From: a virus
Virus record (IMG/VR): IMGVR_UViG_3300023478_000001
Span: 1-64,000 of that record
Length of the DNA: 64,000 nt
Strand: one strand, 5' to 3'
The position numbers and the translations under genes were made by a program. The notes beneath the pieces are model-generated. The model worked only from the letters and a program-made list of their open reading frames with translations, did not search any database and had not been told where the DNA came from. Positions within the stretch are counted from its first letter, which is position 1; each line of letters begins with the position of its first letter. Below, one piece after another: positions 23,656-32,336 of the stretch.

Positions 23656-25022
23656 AAATCGAAAAATTTATTTGATTTTTTATTTTGAGCTGGAGTTGCT
23701 GATTCTTTATCTAAAACTTGAAGAGCGGTTTCAATTCTTGCTTTTGCTATTTTAAAATAATCAGCATTATCATCTATACCAATAAAATCATATCCAAGTT
23801 GTTTGCACGCTTTTCCTGTACTACCACTACCCATAAATGGATCTAATACAATTCCGTTTGGTGGCGTTACCATTCTTACTAAATATTTCATTAGTTTGGT
23901 TGGTTTTAGAGTCGGATGATTATTCTTTTTTGGTAATACGGAATTTCGTTCACTTCCATCTGGTCTGAATTTATTAGTGTTCATTCCATAAAGTTGTCCA
24001 TTATCACGTTTTGCTGATTCTTTATACTCGAAATCATCTAATCCTTCATCCCTATCTTTTTTACTGGCTTTTGCACAATAGAAAAATCTCGATGCGTTTC
24101 CACTATAGCCGTGTTGATTATTTTGATTTGCGAACCCATTTAAAAAATTTGTATTAGTATCACTTTTATAACTAGATTTATCAGATGCTACTTTACCACT
24201 TTTTGTATCTGGAAATAAATCAGTTACTTCTTCACTACCATCATGTATAAAGTTTGCTGGCCATCTGCCATTGGGTTTTATAACATCCACCCTTTCAGAT
24301 TTATTTTTAGTCATTCCCCACGTTTGATTATTAATATCAGTATCACGCTGAGACCGATTAATAGTACGAAGCTGAGAATTATCAATATCCAAATTTAATG
24401 GCACTCTACTTGCATCAATATTTATTCCACCTGTACCGTGTTTTATTACATTTTTAACTATCGTATTTTCTGAAAGTGGTTTTCTTGCCATTACAATTGG
24501 TTCATGAGCTGGTTTTAATGATGTTCCCCAGCCTTCCCATTCTGAATTTCCCTTTGTAAGTATTTCCGCGTCATATCCAAAGTGTTTTATATTATTTCTA
24601 TTAGCTGGGTCTGTAAGATACCCTGCACCTTTTGTTTTAACTGTCTGAACATCACCTCTTATTTTTTCACCGATTATTTCTCGTTTATTACCAAGTTGTT
24701 TATCAATCGCTTTACCAATATTATAATTTTTTGGAAAACCGCTTCCGTAAACCCACATTATTTGGTCTCGTATTTCAAACCCCGCATCCTCAATATTTAC
24801 AACCATTCTATGATAAGTTCTAGCTCCAGAAAATGATAATAAATATCCACCCGGTTTTAATACTCGTAAACATTCTTTCCATAATTCTACGGTTGGAACG
24901 TCATAATCCCATTTTTTACTCATAAATTTTAAACCATATGGTGGATCGGTTACAATACTATCTACGGAGTTATCTTCTAATTCTTTCAATTTTATTTCAG
25001 ATTTACCTAATAATATTTTCAT
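23652..25022 (-). CDS. DNA adenine methyltransferase (DPPY, beta class)
   Basis: The 456-residue protein opens with the catalytic motif DPPYGLKF (IVTDPPYGLKF, about residue 27) and has the SAM-binding motif GIVLDPFMGSGSTGKAC near the end, so it is a beta-class N6-adenine or N4-cytosine methyltransferase. A long target-recognition region lies between. It ends KKSNKFFDL, the same C-terminal peptide as the neighbouring methylase and similar to the polymerase end KTASKFFNF, suggesting sliding-clamp binding. Confidence 0.88.
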   Translation of the reverse strand: MKILLGKSEIKLKELEDNSVDSIVTDPPYGLKFMSKKWDYDVPTVELWKECLRVLKPGGYLLSFSGARTYHRMVVNIEDAGFEIRDQIMWVYGSGFPKNYNIGKAIDKQLGNKREIIGEKIRGDVQTVKTKGAGYLTDPANRNNIKHFGYDAEILTKGNSEWEGWGTSLKPAHEPIVMARKPLSENTIVKNVIKHGTGGINIDASRVPLNLDIDNSQLRTINRSQRDTDINNQTWGMTKNKSERVDVIKPNGRWPANFIHDGSEEVTDLFPDTKSGKVASDKSSYKSDTNTNFLNGFANQNNQHGYSGNASRFFYCAKASKKDRDEGLDDFEYKESAKRDNGQLYGMNTNKFRPDGSERNSVLPKKNNHPTLKPTKLMKYLVRMVTPPNGIVLDPFMGSGSTGKACKQLGYDFIGIDDNADYFKIAKARIETALQVLDKESATPAQNKKSNKFFDL

Positions 25023-25720
25023 AAATCGAAAAATTTATTTGATTTTTTATCTTTTATCATTAATCGTTCACTCATTACATCAAAATATTCCTGTAATTGT
25101 TCAATTCCAATAAAATCTCTATTTAAGTTTTTACACGCAACTCCAGTTGTACCGCTTCCTGCGAACATATCCAATACAATATCATTTTCATTTGTATGTA
25201 TTCTTAATAACCGTTCTAGTAATTCCACTGGTTTTTCAGTTGGATGTTTTCGTTTTTTACTACTTGGACTTGAATACTTAAATGTTTTTAATTGAGTAGC
25301 ATATCCTGTATTATTATAAGTACAGTTTTTTCCTCTTACATATACCATAAATTCTAAATTTGAAATATATTTTCCATTACCAAATGGTACTGGATTTGGT
25401 TTATCCCAAACTAGCAATGTTGTTGAAAACCCTAAGTTTTCCCAATAACTCATTATTTTTGATATTTGTTTATTTGAGCAAAATACAACTAAATTTACTA
25501 TTTTGCAAACACGTTGAATTTCACTAAATATAAGATTCATATTAAATCCATTACTGATGAAATTTATATGAGTATCTTTTACCAGTTTTCGTTGCGCGAA
25601 TTCACTTTTACCACCACCATGATTTTCTAATTTATATGGAGGGTCTACTAATATAAAATCAATCGAGTTATTCGGTATATTTTTTAATTCGTCATAACAG
25701 TTTCCATGTATTAATTTCAT
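25019..25720 (-). CDS. DNA adenine methyltransferase (DPPY, beta class)
   Basis: This 233-residue enzyme carries IDFILVDPPYKLENHGGG and DIVLDMFAGSGTTGVACK, again the beta order (motif IV first). It lacks a large target-recognition domain. It ends KKSNKFFDL through a 33-base stretch of DNA nearly identical to that of the gene downstream. It overlaps that gene by four bases. Confidence 0.88.
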   Translation of the reverse strand: MKLIHGNCYDELKNIPNNSIDFILVDPPYKLENHGGGKSEFAQRKLVKDTHINFISNGFNMNLIFSEIQRVCKIVNLVVFCSNKQISKIMSYWENLGFSTTLLVWDKPNPVPFGNGKYISNLEFMVYVRGKNCTYNNTGYATQLKTFKYSSPSSKKRKHPTEKPVELLERLLRIHTNENDIVLDMFAGSGTTGVACKNLNRDFIGIEQLQEYFDVMSERLMIKDKKSNKFFDL

Positions 25721-26188
25721 TTAATCTAAAATAACAGTATTAGCCCAATGTTTAATAGACCTTATTTCGGTAGGATAAAAATCTGTAATACTATTTATAA
25801 AATTACTGTTTATTCCTTCAAATACAAACGGTCTTCCATTAACAGTTGAGTAAAATTCTCCAGCTTTTCCAAAAAACGGTTTTCCTAATTTTCCTGTATC
25901 CTTTAAATCAACTACAATATAAGAAGTCTCTTTTACTGCTATCGCATCAGGTGTTTTGAAATTTTCTATATAAACTCCTTTTATCTCCGTCACACCATAC
26001 CCCATAGATAATAATTTACTTTTTAATAAAACGTTATTATGCTTATTTTCTTTCTTAAATATCTTTTCTCCTTTACCACACTCTTTTCTGTTACGAAACG
26101 CAGTAATTGTTCCCGAATCATGTGTTGTTACGTGTTTCCAAATTCTTGATAATGAAGATTCTTTAATTATATCTTTTAGTTTTTTCAT
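25721..26188 (-). CDS. Conserved phage protein of unknown function
   Basis: The 155-residue protein has IWKHVTTHDSGTITAFRNRK, a central VLLKSKLLSMGYGVTEIKGV and YIVVDLKD. Similar proteins occur in other large phages, but no function is known. The alpha/beta pattern of K-x-x-L-x-x-x-G-Y-G could suggest a small nucleotide-related fold. It is followed directly by the methylase pair. Confidence 0.6.
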   Translation of the reverse strand: MKKLKDIIKESSLSRIWKHVTTHDSGTITAFRNRKECGKGEKIFKKENKHNNVLLKSKLLSMGYGVTEIKGVYIENFKTPDAIAVKETSYIVVDLKDTGKLGKPFFGKAGEFYSTVNGRPFVFEGINSNFINSITDFYPTEIRSIKHWANTVILD

Positions 26189-26242
26189 AGTAATTATAAT
26201 GAGTTAAAAAATGATTTATTATTTGTTGTGCATAATTTATTT

Positions 26243-26779
26243 CTAACCCATATTTAATAAACCAGACAACAATGTATGCATAAAACTATACATATTAAAA
26301 AAAAGTAGAAATGGAAGTAACACTCCCATGTTTTCAAGATATTTTTTATGTAAAAGTTTCTTTTGCATGAGTGCTCCGTTATTTGATTCTTTAGTAGTTA
26401 ATATTCCATTCGATGAAGTGCCATCATAAACTTGAATAAATCCAGAGTTTGTATCCATTTTACAAGGAAATGTGATACCATCTGGCCCAAATCTGTTTTT
26501 CACAATATGAACCCTTGCAGTATTGTTTAATTTATCTTTTGCTTTTCTACTCCAACTCATTATAAAATCTGCATTCATTACCTTTGCATATGAATCAGCT
26601 ATTTTATCTGCTTCAATTATTTCACTATCAATTGCTGAATTATGAGTGTAAATCTCATTAGCAAAAAACATATGAGTATCATCTACTGTAATATCAACCG
26701 TTTCTTCTTCACCAATCAGTTGAATTGATTCTATTTCATCTAATTCAAAAGATTCTGTATTTAATTTATGTTCTTTCAT
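26243..26779 (-). CDS. Replicative helicase, part 3, with C-intein
   Basis: Residues 1-47 form a C-intein (MKEHKLNTES, VDITVDDTHMFFAN, YTHN) before the +1 Ser. The extein SAIDSEIIEADKIADSYAKV and VHIVKNRFGPDGITFPC is the C-terminal end of DnaB/gp41-type RecA-fold helicases, including the R-F-G-x-D-G region. Trans-splicing with part 2 is needed. Residues after about 160 are hydrophobic and may be a shifted or degenerate tail. Confidence 0.78.
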   Translation of the reverse strand: MKEHKLNTESFELDEIESIQLIGEEETVDITVDDTHMFFANEIYTHNSAIDSEIIEADKIADSYAKVMNADFIMSWSRKAKDKLNNTARVHIVKNRFGPDGITFPCKMDTNSGFIQVYDGTSSNGILTTKESNNGALMQKKLLHKKYLENMGVLLPFLLFFNMYSFMHTLLSGLLNMG

Positions 26780-26880
26780 TTATAAAATTTAAACATTTAT
26801 CTATAATCTGTTGTTTATCATTTTTTCCACTTCTTGTTTTTAAAAATTATCTTTTTGTGTTTTAAGTTTTTTTGTTAAGA

Positions 26881-28074
26881 TCATTTTTCCATTTTTTTTA
26901 AACCATCTTCTTTTCCATATTTTTCAATATAATGATTTTCTGAAAAGGTTGCTTTCTTTTTTGAAACTTTTTTTGTAAAAAGCTTATCACCTACTTTTAG
27001 ACCAGTTTCAATTGATTTTTGTTTGCCGTACTGTGTTGGGAAAAGATGTCTTGCAGAGCATTTAACTACTTTACCACTTTTTAATTTTATTTTATAAACT
27101 GGTTGCGTTTTCTTTTCAAATACATGAGTCACATTTTTATATCCATTATGTGTAAGAACTTTATCACCTTTCTTAATACTACCGATTTCGACCTTACCCA
27201 ATGGCGTATCTACTTTGGTATCCAATGTTAAACATCGATTTGTCTGGCTGGCTGTCCAGACCGGAATATTCTTCATTCCGCTTAATCCTCGTAATTCAAT
27301 ATAAACTCCGCCTTGCTCTTGATATGTTGAATCATTTCTACCAGTTGAAGATAACATTAAATCCGCATAATCAATAATGATTAAATCTGGTTTTTTACCA
27401 GCTGCTATCATTTGTTCAATATGTAATTCTATTTGCTTAGTACTCACTCCACGCGGTGGAAAATACTTAATCATTATATTACCTTGTAACGCCTTTATTT
27501 TAGAATATATCTCAGCTTGTTTATCTTTTAATTGGTTTGTTGCAATATGAGTAATTACAGTATCATATCTAGCACCCACATAAGATTCAGAAAGTTCCAT
27601 AGTATAATGAGCTACTTGTTTTCCTATACTCGATGCATATGCACCAATACAAGTTAAAATCCAAGTATTATGTGATAATATACCATTGCCATAAAAACAT
27701 TGAACTTTATCAACCATTAAATCATATAGAATTTTAATTTTTCCTTCTTTAATTTTTCTAATTTTTGCAGTACCGTTTTCAGTTTCTATAATATCATTTT
27801 CAATATTAATATCCTTAACAAGTTTCCACTCTCCATTTACTTTCAATTTATGTTCCCAACCGCATTGCAATGTTTTATTATTAGTAAAATATAAACGTAT
27901 GGATTTTTGAGAAACGGTTCTACAAATTGATGGAACTGAATAGTATCCATATGGGGTTTTCACTTTTACATCATAATGCATTTCATGAATATATTCAGCC
28001 TTTTCAGGAATATTATTATTTTTGAAAAAGGTATCCAACCGTACAGTTTCTCGTACTTTACGTGTATGTATCAT
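26881..28074 (-). CDS. Replicative helicase, part 2, with C-intein and N-intein
   Basis: Residues 1-136 are the C-half of intein 1, and here block B (TLQCGWEHKLKVNGEW) lies in the C-half, so the split falls between blocks A and B. It ends ILSHN before Thr. The extein (TWILTCIGAYASSIGKQVAHY, LIIIDYADLM Walker B, WTASQTNR) is DnaB-type motor core. At residue 281 intein 2 starts (CLTLDTKVDTPLG), with block B VVKCSARHLFPT and a tail YIEKYGKEDGL that looks like the beginning of an endonuclease domain. Confidence 0.82.
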   Translation of the reverse strand: MIHTRKVRETVRLDTFFKNNNIPEKAEYIHEMHYDVKVKTPYGYYSVPSICRTVSQKSIRLYFTNNKTLQCGWEHKLKVNGEWKLVKDINIENDIIETENGTAKIRKIKEGKIKILYDLMVDKVQCFYGNGILSHNTWILTCIGAYASSIGKQVAHYTMELSESYVGARYDTVITHIATNQLKDKQAEIYSKIKALQGNIMIKYFPPRGVSTKQIELHIEQMIAAGKKPDLIIIDYADLMLSSTGRNDSTYQEQGGVYIELRGLSGMKNIPVWTASQTNRCLTLDTKVDTPLGKVEIGSIKKGDKVLTHNGYKNVTHVFEKKTQPVYKIKLKSGKVVKCSARHLFPTQYGKQKSIETGLKVGDKLFTKKVSKKKATFSENHYIEKYGKEDGLKKMEK

Positions 28075-28912
28075 TTAAAAATTTTTTTATTTTATGTTTA
28101 ACTATTTCAGCATTTTCATTATAGTCATGTTCCCATATAATTAAAATATCATATCCACTCTGTTTAAGTTTAGATATTTTATTGATATCATAATTTCGTT
28201 TTATTGTAACATCTTCTTTATATGTTGGGTGTATATCGCCGGTTTCAAATAAACGATTACTACAATGCCAATAGTCTCCGAAATATTCTATAATTTTATT
28301 ATCAACTTTAATATCAACATTATACCCGATAACAAATTCATTAGCTACTGCATTATATCCCAAATCTTTTTGTACAAAATCAAATAACTCAATTTCTGCT
28401 AAGCTTTTATAATTTGTCGTAAAATTACCAAATCTACTAACTAATTTGTCAGCGCCCAATTTTTCAGAATATCGCTTCATTGAGTTTGATATTTTTAATT
28501 TGCTTTTATTACTATGAATTTTGCCTGTAAATTTTTTTGATTTTGCAGATAGCGATGTTTGAGTTTTACTTATTTTTTCAATAGCATCCTTCTCCGAATA
28601 TCCTTTGTTTATCCAAAATTCTACTCTAAACGATGATCTTTTGTTTCTATCTGATTTGGGAGCTGCAGCAGATTTATTTGCATTTTTAGTTTGAATTTCG
28701 CTAACTTTTCGTATAGCTTCTTCCTTTACATATCCTTGCTTAATCCAATAGTTGTAATCAAAAATACTAGATTTATTTTTCTTATATTTATCTATCCATT
28801 TTTTCTGCTTAAATCGCTCCTTCCACATCTTAGATAAATTCTGCTTTTGGTATTCTTGGGTTGTGTGTACAGTAGCTACATTATATAATAATTTATAATC
28901 AGCAATATTCAT
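28058..28912 (-). CDS. Vsr-fold (EDxHD) homing endonuclease between helicase intein halves
   Basis: The 284-residue protein has repeated short modules (SIFDYNYWIKQGYVKEEAIRK and a second WINKGYSEKDAIEK copy), which resemble DNA-contact repeats of these enzymes, and a Vsr-like core: AEIELFDFVQ, IIEYFGDYWHCSN, YDILIIWEHDYN. Its frame continues upstream to 28981 (C2H2 finger VKICGFVGKSLVSHITRKH) and is separated from part 1 of the helicase by a single TAA. It is probably the enzyme that spreads the helicase intein. It overlaps the start of part 2. Confidence 0.78.
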   Translation of the reverse strand: MNIADYKLLYNVATVHTTQEYQKQNLSKMWKERFKQKKWIDKYKKNKSSIFDYNYWIKQGYVKEEAIRKVSEIQTKNANKSAAAPKSDRNKRSSFRVEFWINKGYSEKDAIEKISKTQTSLSAKSKKFTGKIHSNKSKLKISNSMKRYSEKLGADKLVSRFGNFTTNYKSLAEIELFDFVQKDLGYNAVANEFVIGYNVDIKVDNKIIEYFGDYWHCSNRLFETGDIHPTYKEDVTIKRNYDINKISKLKQSGYDILIIWEHDYNENAEIVKHKIKKFLNDTYT

Positions 28913-28983
28913 ATCGTGTTTACGTGTAATATGGCTTACAAGAGATTTTCCTACAAATCCACAAATTTTACATACGTAAAATT

Positions 28984-29766
28984 TTACATAGTCTTACCAA
29001 CACCACATTGCTTCATTAATTTTTGAGCATCTGATGCTGTTATTGATATTTTATCATTTAAACGTATAATATCCCATGGTTTTTGCCATATTATGTATCC
29101 ATTTTCAAGCTCAAATCCAATTTCATCATATTCTATATCAATTTTAGTATCACCACCAACACATTTCCCTACACCGCTTGGTGCAACCACCACCGCTAAT
29201 TCGCCACCACCTAATCCACCATTCATCAATTCATCTATTGGCTCCCAACCGGTTGGGATAGTGCTTCTGTTTTCCTCTGAATACCTTTTCTCAAAATCTA
29301 CTTTGTAATCCATACCTAAATCGGTATTAATTCCAACTTTCATCGCCTTATCTACTTCAGTTTTAATTTTATCATATTCACCTAATTTTAATAAATCAAC
29401 CGATTTTAAAATTACTTGTTTTAAATTTTGATTGATGCAAAACCTAGTAAATTCATCTTTAATATATTGTAAATCTACGGTGCCAACTTGTGTAAAAATA
29501 TGACGTAATTGGTCTATTGCTGTTTTTTTTAATATTGGGTTTTCAAGTTGTTCTATTTTAACCTTAAACACATCAAGTGTTGGTGGTTTTTTATATAACG
29601 CATGATAATCAATTATTTCACTTACTAACCATTTATTTGCTTCTGATTCAAAAAATATTGGTTTAATAATATCAGTTAAAGTATCTAAAAATTGCGCATC
29701 AGTAAGTAAACTAGAAATAGTTTTTGTTTGAAAACTATGACCATATTTTTGTAAACTGTCTTGCAT
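28984..29766 (-). CDS. Replicative helicase, part 1, with N-intein in Walker A
   Basis: The DnaB-like N-terminal helical domain is followed by PTGWEPIDELMNGGLGGGEL and Walker A APSGVGK. At residue 202 an N-intein begins with CVGGDTKIDIEYD and runs 59 residues to GVGKTM. It contains block A but not block B, so this N-half is short. The split-intein insertion is exactly at the phosphate-binding loop. This helicase drives fork unwinding. Confidence 0.85.
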   Translation of the reverse strand: MQDSLQKYGHSFQTKTISSLLTDAQFLDTLTDIIKPIFFESEANKWLVSEIIDYHALYKKPPTLDVFKVKIEQLENPILKKTAIDQLRHIFTQVGTVDLQYIKDEFTRFCINQNLKQVILKSVDLLKLGEYDKIKTEVDKAMKVGINTDLGMDYKVDFEKRYSEENRSTIPTGWEPIDELMNGGLGGGELAVVVAPSGVGKCVGGDTKIDIEYDEIGFELENGYIIWQKPWDIIRLNDKISITASDAQKLMKQCGVGKTM

Positions 29767-29771
29767 ATTTA

Positions 29772-30845
29772 TTAAGTATGTGTTATGAGGCTACCATATG
29801 TAGTGTTTATCCAATTGTTTATGTTACTGCCAAATCCATTTATAATACCATATTTTAAACAAGTTTGAAAAAACTTAGGTTTGTTCAAAGGAATTATTTT
29901 TTCATCGTATCGTGTTAATATATTCATTTTAATACTAGCATTCATGGTTGGATTTTCTAATTGCATTAACTCTCTATTTAATAAAATTTGTGATTCTGCA
30001 TTTATAATATCATCATATAATTTAATCGGTTTTTGCTTTTCATTTAAACGTATATCCCGTTTCTTTTTTGCTAAGTCAAGTAAATCATTAACTGTTAGTT
30101 TTCGTTTCTCGCTTAGTTCTGGAAATCGTTTTAAAAGGGTTGTTATACCGCAACCTTTAATCCCAGGAATATTATCTGATACATCGCCATCTAAAACTCT
30201 GTATAACAATACGTTATATGATTCTATTCCGAAATCTTCTTTAATTATTTGTCTATTATAAATTTTCTTTTTTGTAGGTGACCAAACAATAACTTTGTCA
30301 TTAACAAGTTGTAAAAAATCTTTATCTGTTGACATGATTACGGCTTCTTCATCCGGTTTTAAAAGTTGAGTAGCTACGTACCCCATAACATCATCAGCCT
30401 CAACCATATCATAAATCATAGTAGTAACTGGTAATACACTTAGTACATCATCTAGCCATCTATATTGTCGTTTCATCGAAGTTCGTTCATCTTCTTTAGT
30501 CATCATTTCGGGGTATTGACGATTTACTCGTAATTTATTTTTTCCTCGATTTGCTTTATAACCACCAAACTTCTTTTTTCTTGAAGTTGAACCATCCTTC
30601 CCATCAAAAACTACAACTACACGTGTTGGTCTTACTTGTTTAATTGCATATCCAATTGATTTTAATACACCTGTAATTCCAGCTACATGGTCACCATTAT
30701 CATTCATTGTTGGAATTGCAGACCAACATCTTATGAAAGTATTTGTACCATCAATTATTAATACACGAGAATTTTGATGCATATTAATATTTTTAGTATG
30801 ATCTTTTTCAACTGAATATAAAATGTTCTTATATAATTCTTTCAT
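29772..30845 (-). CDS. rnh: RNase H / 5'-3' exonuclease (T4 Rnh-like)
   Basis: The 357-residue protein has the FEN-type order: LIIDGTNTFIRCW, VVVFDGKDGSTSRKKKFGGYKANR, DMVEADDVMGYVA, VIMSTDKDFLQLVND and DGDVSDNIPGIKGCGITTLL, matching T4 RNase H, which removes RNA primers with gp32. The conserved acidic clusters (ADD, TDKD, GDVSD) are intact. Confidence 0.88.
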   Translation of the reverse strand: MKELYKNILYSVEKDHTKNINMHQNSRVLIIDGTNTFIRCWSAIPTMNDNGDHVAGITGVLKSIGYAIKQVRPTRVVVVFDGKDGSTSRKKKFGGYKANRGKNKLRVNRQYPEMMTKEDERTSMKRQYRWLDDVLSVLPVTTMIYDMVEADDVMGYVATQLLKPDEEAVIMSTDKDFLQLVNDKVIVWSPTKKKIYNRQIIKEDFGIESYNVLLYRVLDGDVSDNIPGIKGCGITTLLKRFPELSEKRKLTVNDLLDLAKKKRDIRLNEKQKPIKLYDDIINAESQILLNRELMQLENPTMNASIKMNILTRYDEKIIPLNKPKFFQTCLKYGIINGFGSNINNWINTTYGSLITHT

Positions 30846-30870
30846 TTGTAACTGTTTTTAAATAAAGTAT

Positions 30871-30898
30871 CATCGGTATGGAATATACCTTACCGATG
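30871..30898 (-). terminator. Strong hairpin between recA and rnh
   Basis: CATCGGTA (30871-30878) pairs with TACCGATG (30891-30898) around a 12-nt loop. On the minus strand only a weak T-rich run (ACTTTATTT) follows, so it may act as a partial terminator or an mRNA stabiliser between the recombinase and RNase H genes. Confidence 0.5.
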
Positions 30899-30916
30899 CT
30901 TACTTAATTGATTGAT

Positions 30917-32179
30917 TTAATCATCTATACCAGGTGCTTTAGTATCTAAAGTATTTTCACTGGTATCTAAAGTATTCACTTTATATGATAGAATTTCTTC
31001 ATGACATATTCGTTCATATATTTGTTTCTTTAAATCATTATCCGCTTCTAATAAAGTTGGAAAATCTTTTGAAAGAAATTTATGAATTTCGCCAGTTGCA
31101 ACATCTGTATAAGTATACCATGCACCTGCTTGAGTTATAAGTTTAGTTTCTTTCATTACCGATAACCATGAACCAACATCATCAATTCCTCTGTTGAAAT
31201 AAATTTCAAAATCAGCTGCACGTAATGGCGGGCCCATTCTATTTTTAATAACTTGGCATCGAACTTTCATTCCAATAATTTTTTTATCCTTATTTTTAAT
31301 TTGTCCCATGTTTTTTAATCGTAATCGTACTGATGCATGAAAAGCTAAAGCTTTACCACCACTAGTAGTCCACGGGTCTCCAAACATTGCACCCATTTTA
31401 ACTCTAAGTTGATTTGTAAAAATTAATGATATGTTTTGTCTACCTATTAAGTTAGTAATTTTCCTCATTGCTTTAGAAATAATAATAGCTTTTTGAGTAG
31501 CGTATCCCGCTTGATCGTAATCTCCCGCTAATTCAACTTTCGTACTAGCACCTGCAACTGAATCGACTACAATAGTTACTAATCGTTCTCTATCGGTTTC
31601 CCTCACTTTTTGAATTATAGCTTCAATATATTCAAATATATCCTCTACTGTATCTGCTGATATATAAAGTAGTTTAGAAACATCTACACCGATTGCTTCT
31701 AAAAATTCTCTACTAACTGCAGTTTCGGTATCAATTAGAACAGCCACGCCCCCTTGCTTTTGTGTTTCTGCAAGGGAATGCGCTGATACTAATGATTTTC
31801 CTGAATTATGATTTAAAATTCCATTTCCAAAGTATGAATGATCTTTACTGTCTACTTTAATATCTACGATACGATGTAATCCAATGTACTCTACTGATTT
31901 AACTACTTGATATACATCATCATTTGTATAAATTTTTGTTATTTTTGGTTTTAATTTATCAGTAGATATCCAACCTCGCGAAGTAAAAAATTTGTGTTTA
32001 GCAGAAGTTTTTATTTTTTTACCATCATTTAATGTAACTAAAAAAGTAGGTAATACCCCTTTATCAAAATAATCAACAATAGGTACAAATTTATTATTTT
32101 TAGTTTTTACTGATATAGTTCTTCCATCATTTAATAATGTCTGTACTTGTGATATTGGAATTTGTGTTGCTGTACTCAT
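30917..32179 (-). CDS. RecA/UvsX recombinase, C-terminal part with 125-residue C-intein
   Basis: Residues 1-125 are an intein C-part that itself contains block B (KIKTSAKHKFFTSRGW) and block F/G (HRIVDIKVDSKDHSYFGNG, ILNHN). The +1 Ser continues SGKSLVSAHSLAE, completing Walker A. The RecA core follows (AVLIDTETAVS, VVDSVAG, LIFTNQLR, TTSGGKALAFHAS). The intein is split between blocks A and B, an unusual position. The extein length (295 residues) fits a phage RecA. Confidence 0.88.
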   Translation of the reverse strand: MSTATQIPISQVQTLLNDGRTISVKTKNNKFVPIVDYFDKGVLPTFLVTLNDGKKIKTSAKHKFFTSRGWISTDKLKPKITKIYTNDDVYQVVKSVEYIGLHRIVDIKVDSKDHSYFGNGILNHNSGKSLVSAHSLAETQKQGGVAVLIDTETAVSREFLEAIGVDVSKLLYISADTVEDIFEYIEAIIQKVRETDRERLVTIVVDSVAGASTKVELAGDYDQAGYATQKAIIISKAMRKITNLIGRQNISLIFTNQLRVKMGAMFGDPWTTSGGKALAFHASVRLRLKNMGQIKNKDKKIIGMKVRCQVIKNRMGPPLRAADFEIYFNRGIDDVGSWLSVMKETKLITQAGAWYTYTDVATGEIHKFLSKDFPTLLEADNDLKKQIYERICHEEILSYKVNTLDTSENTLDTKAPGIDD

Positions 32180-32232
32180 TTAGTCATTATTTATAACTGT
32201 TTTTTCTTAATTTTTTCTGTATTATTTTATTT

Positions 32233-32256
32233 AAATGAAACTCGCGAGTTTCATTT
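32233..32256. repeat. Perfect 24-bp palindrome between RecA halves
   Basis: A perfect inverted repeat with no loop, centred on CTCGCGAG. On the plus strand it is followed by six T. It lies in the 157-nt gap separating the two halves of the RecA split intein. Confidence 0.75.
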
Positions 32257-32301
32257 TTTATATTCTTTTGAGTAATATTCTACTAACTTTTCTTTTTTTC
32301 A

Positions 32302-32321
32302 TAATACTAATATTAGTATTA
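32302..32321. repeat. Perfect 20-bp palindrome just after the N-intein stop
   Basis: A perfect palindrome centred on AATATT (TAATACTAAT and its complement), within 20 bases downstream of the stop of the RecA N-part at 32337. It is AT-rich. Confidence 0.7.
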
Positions 32322-32336
32322 CGGAAATAGAAAAAA

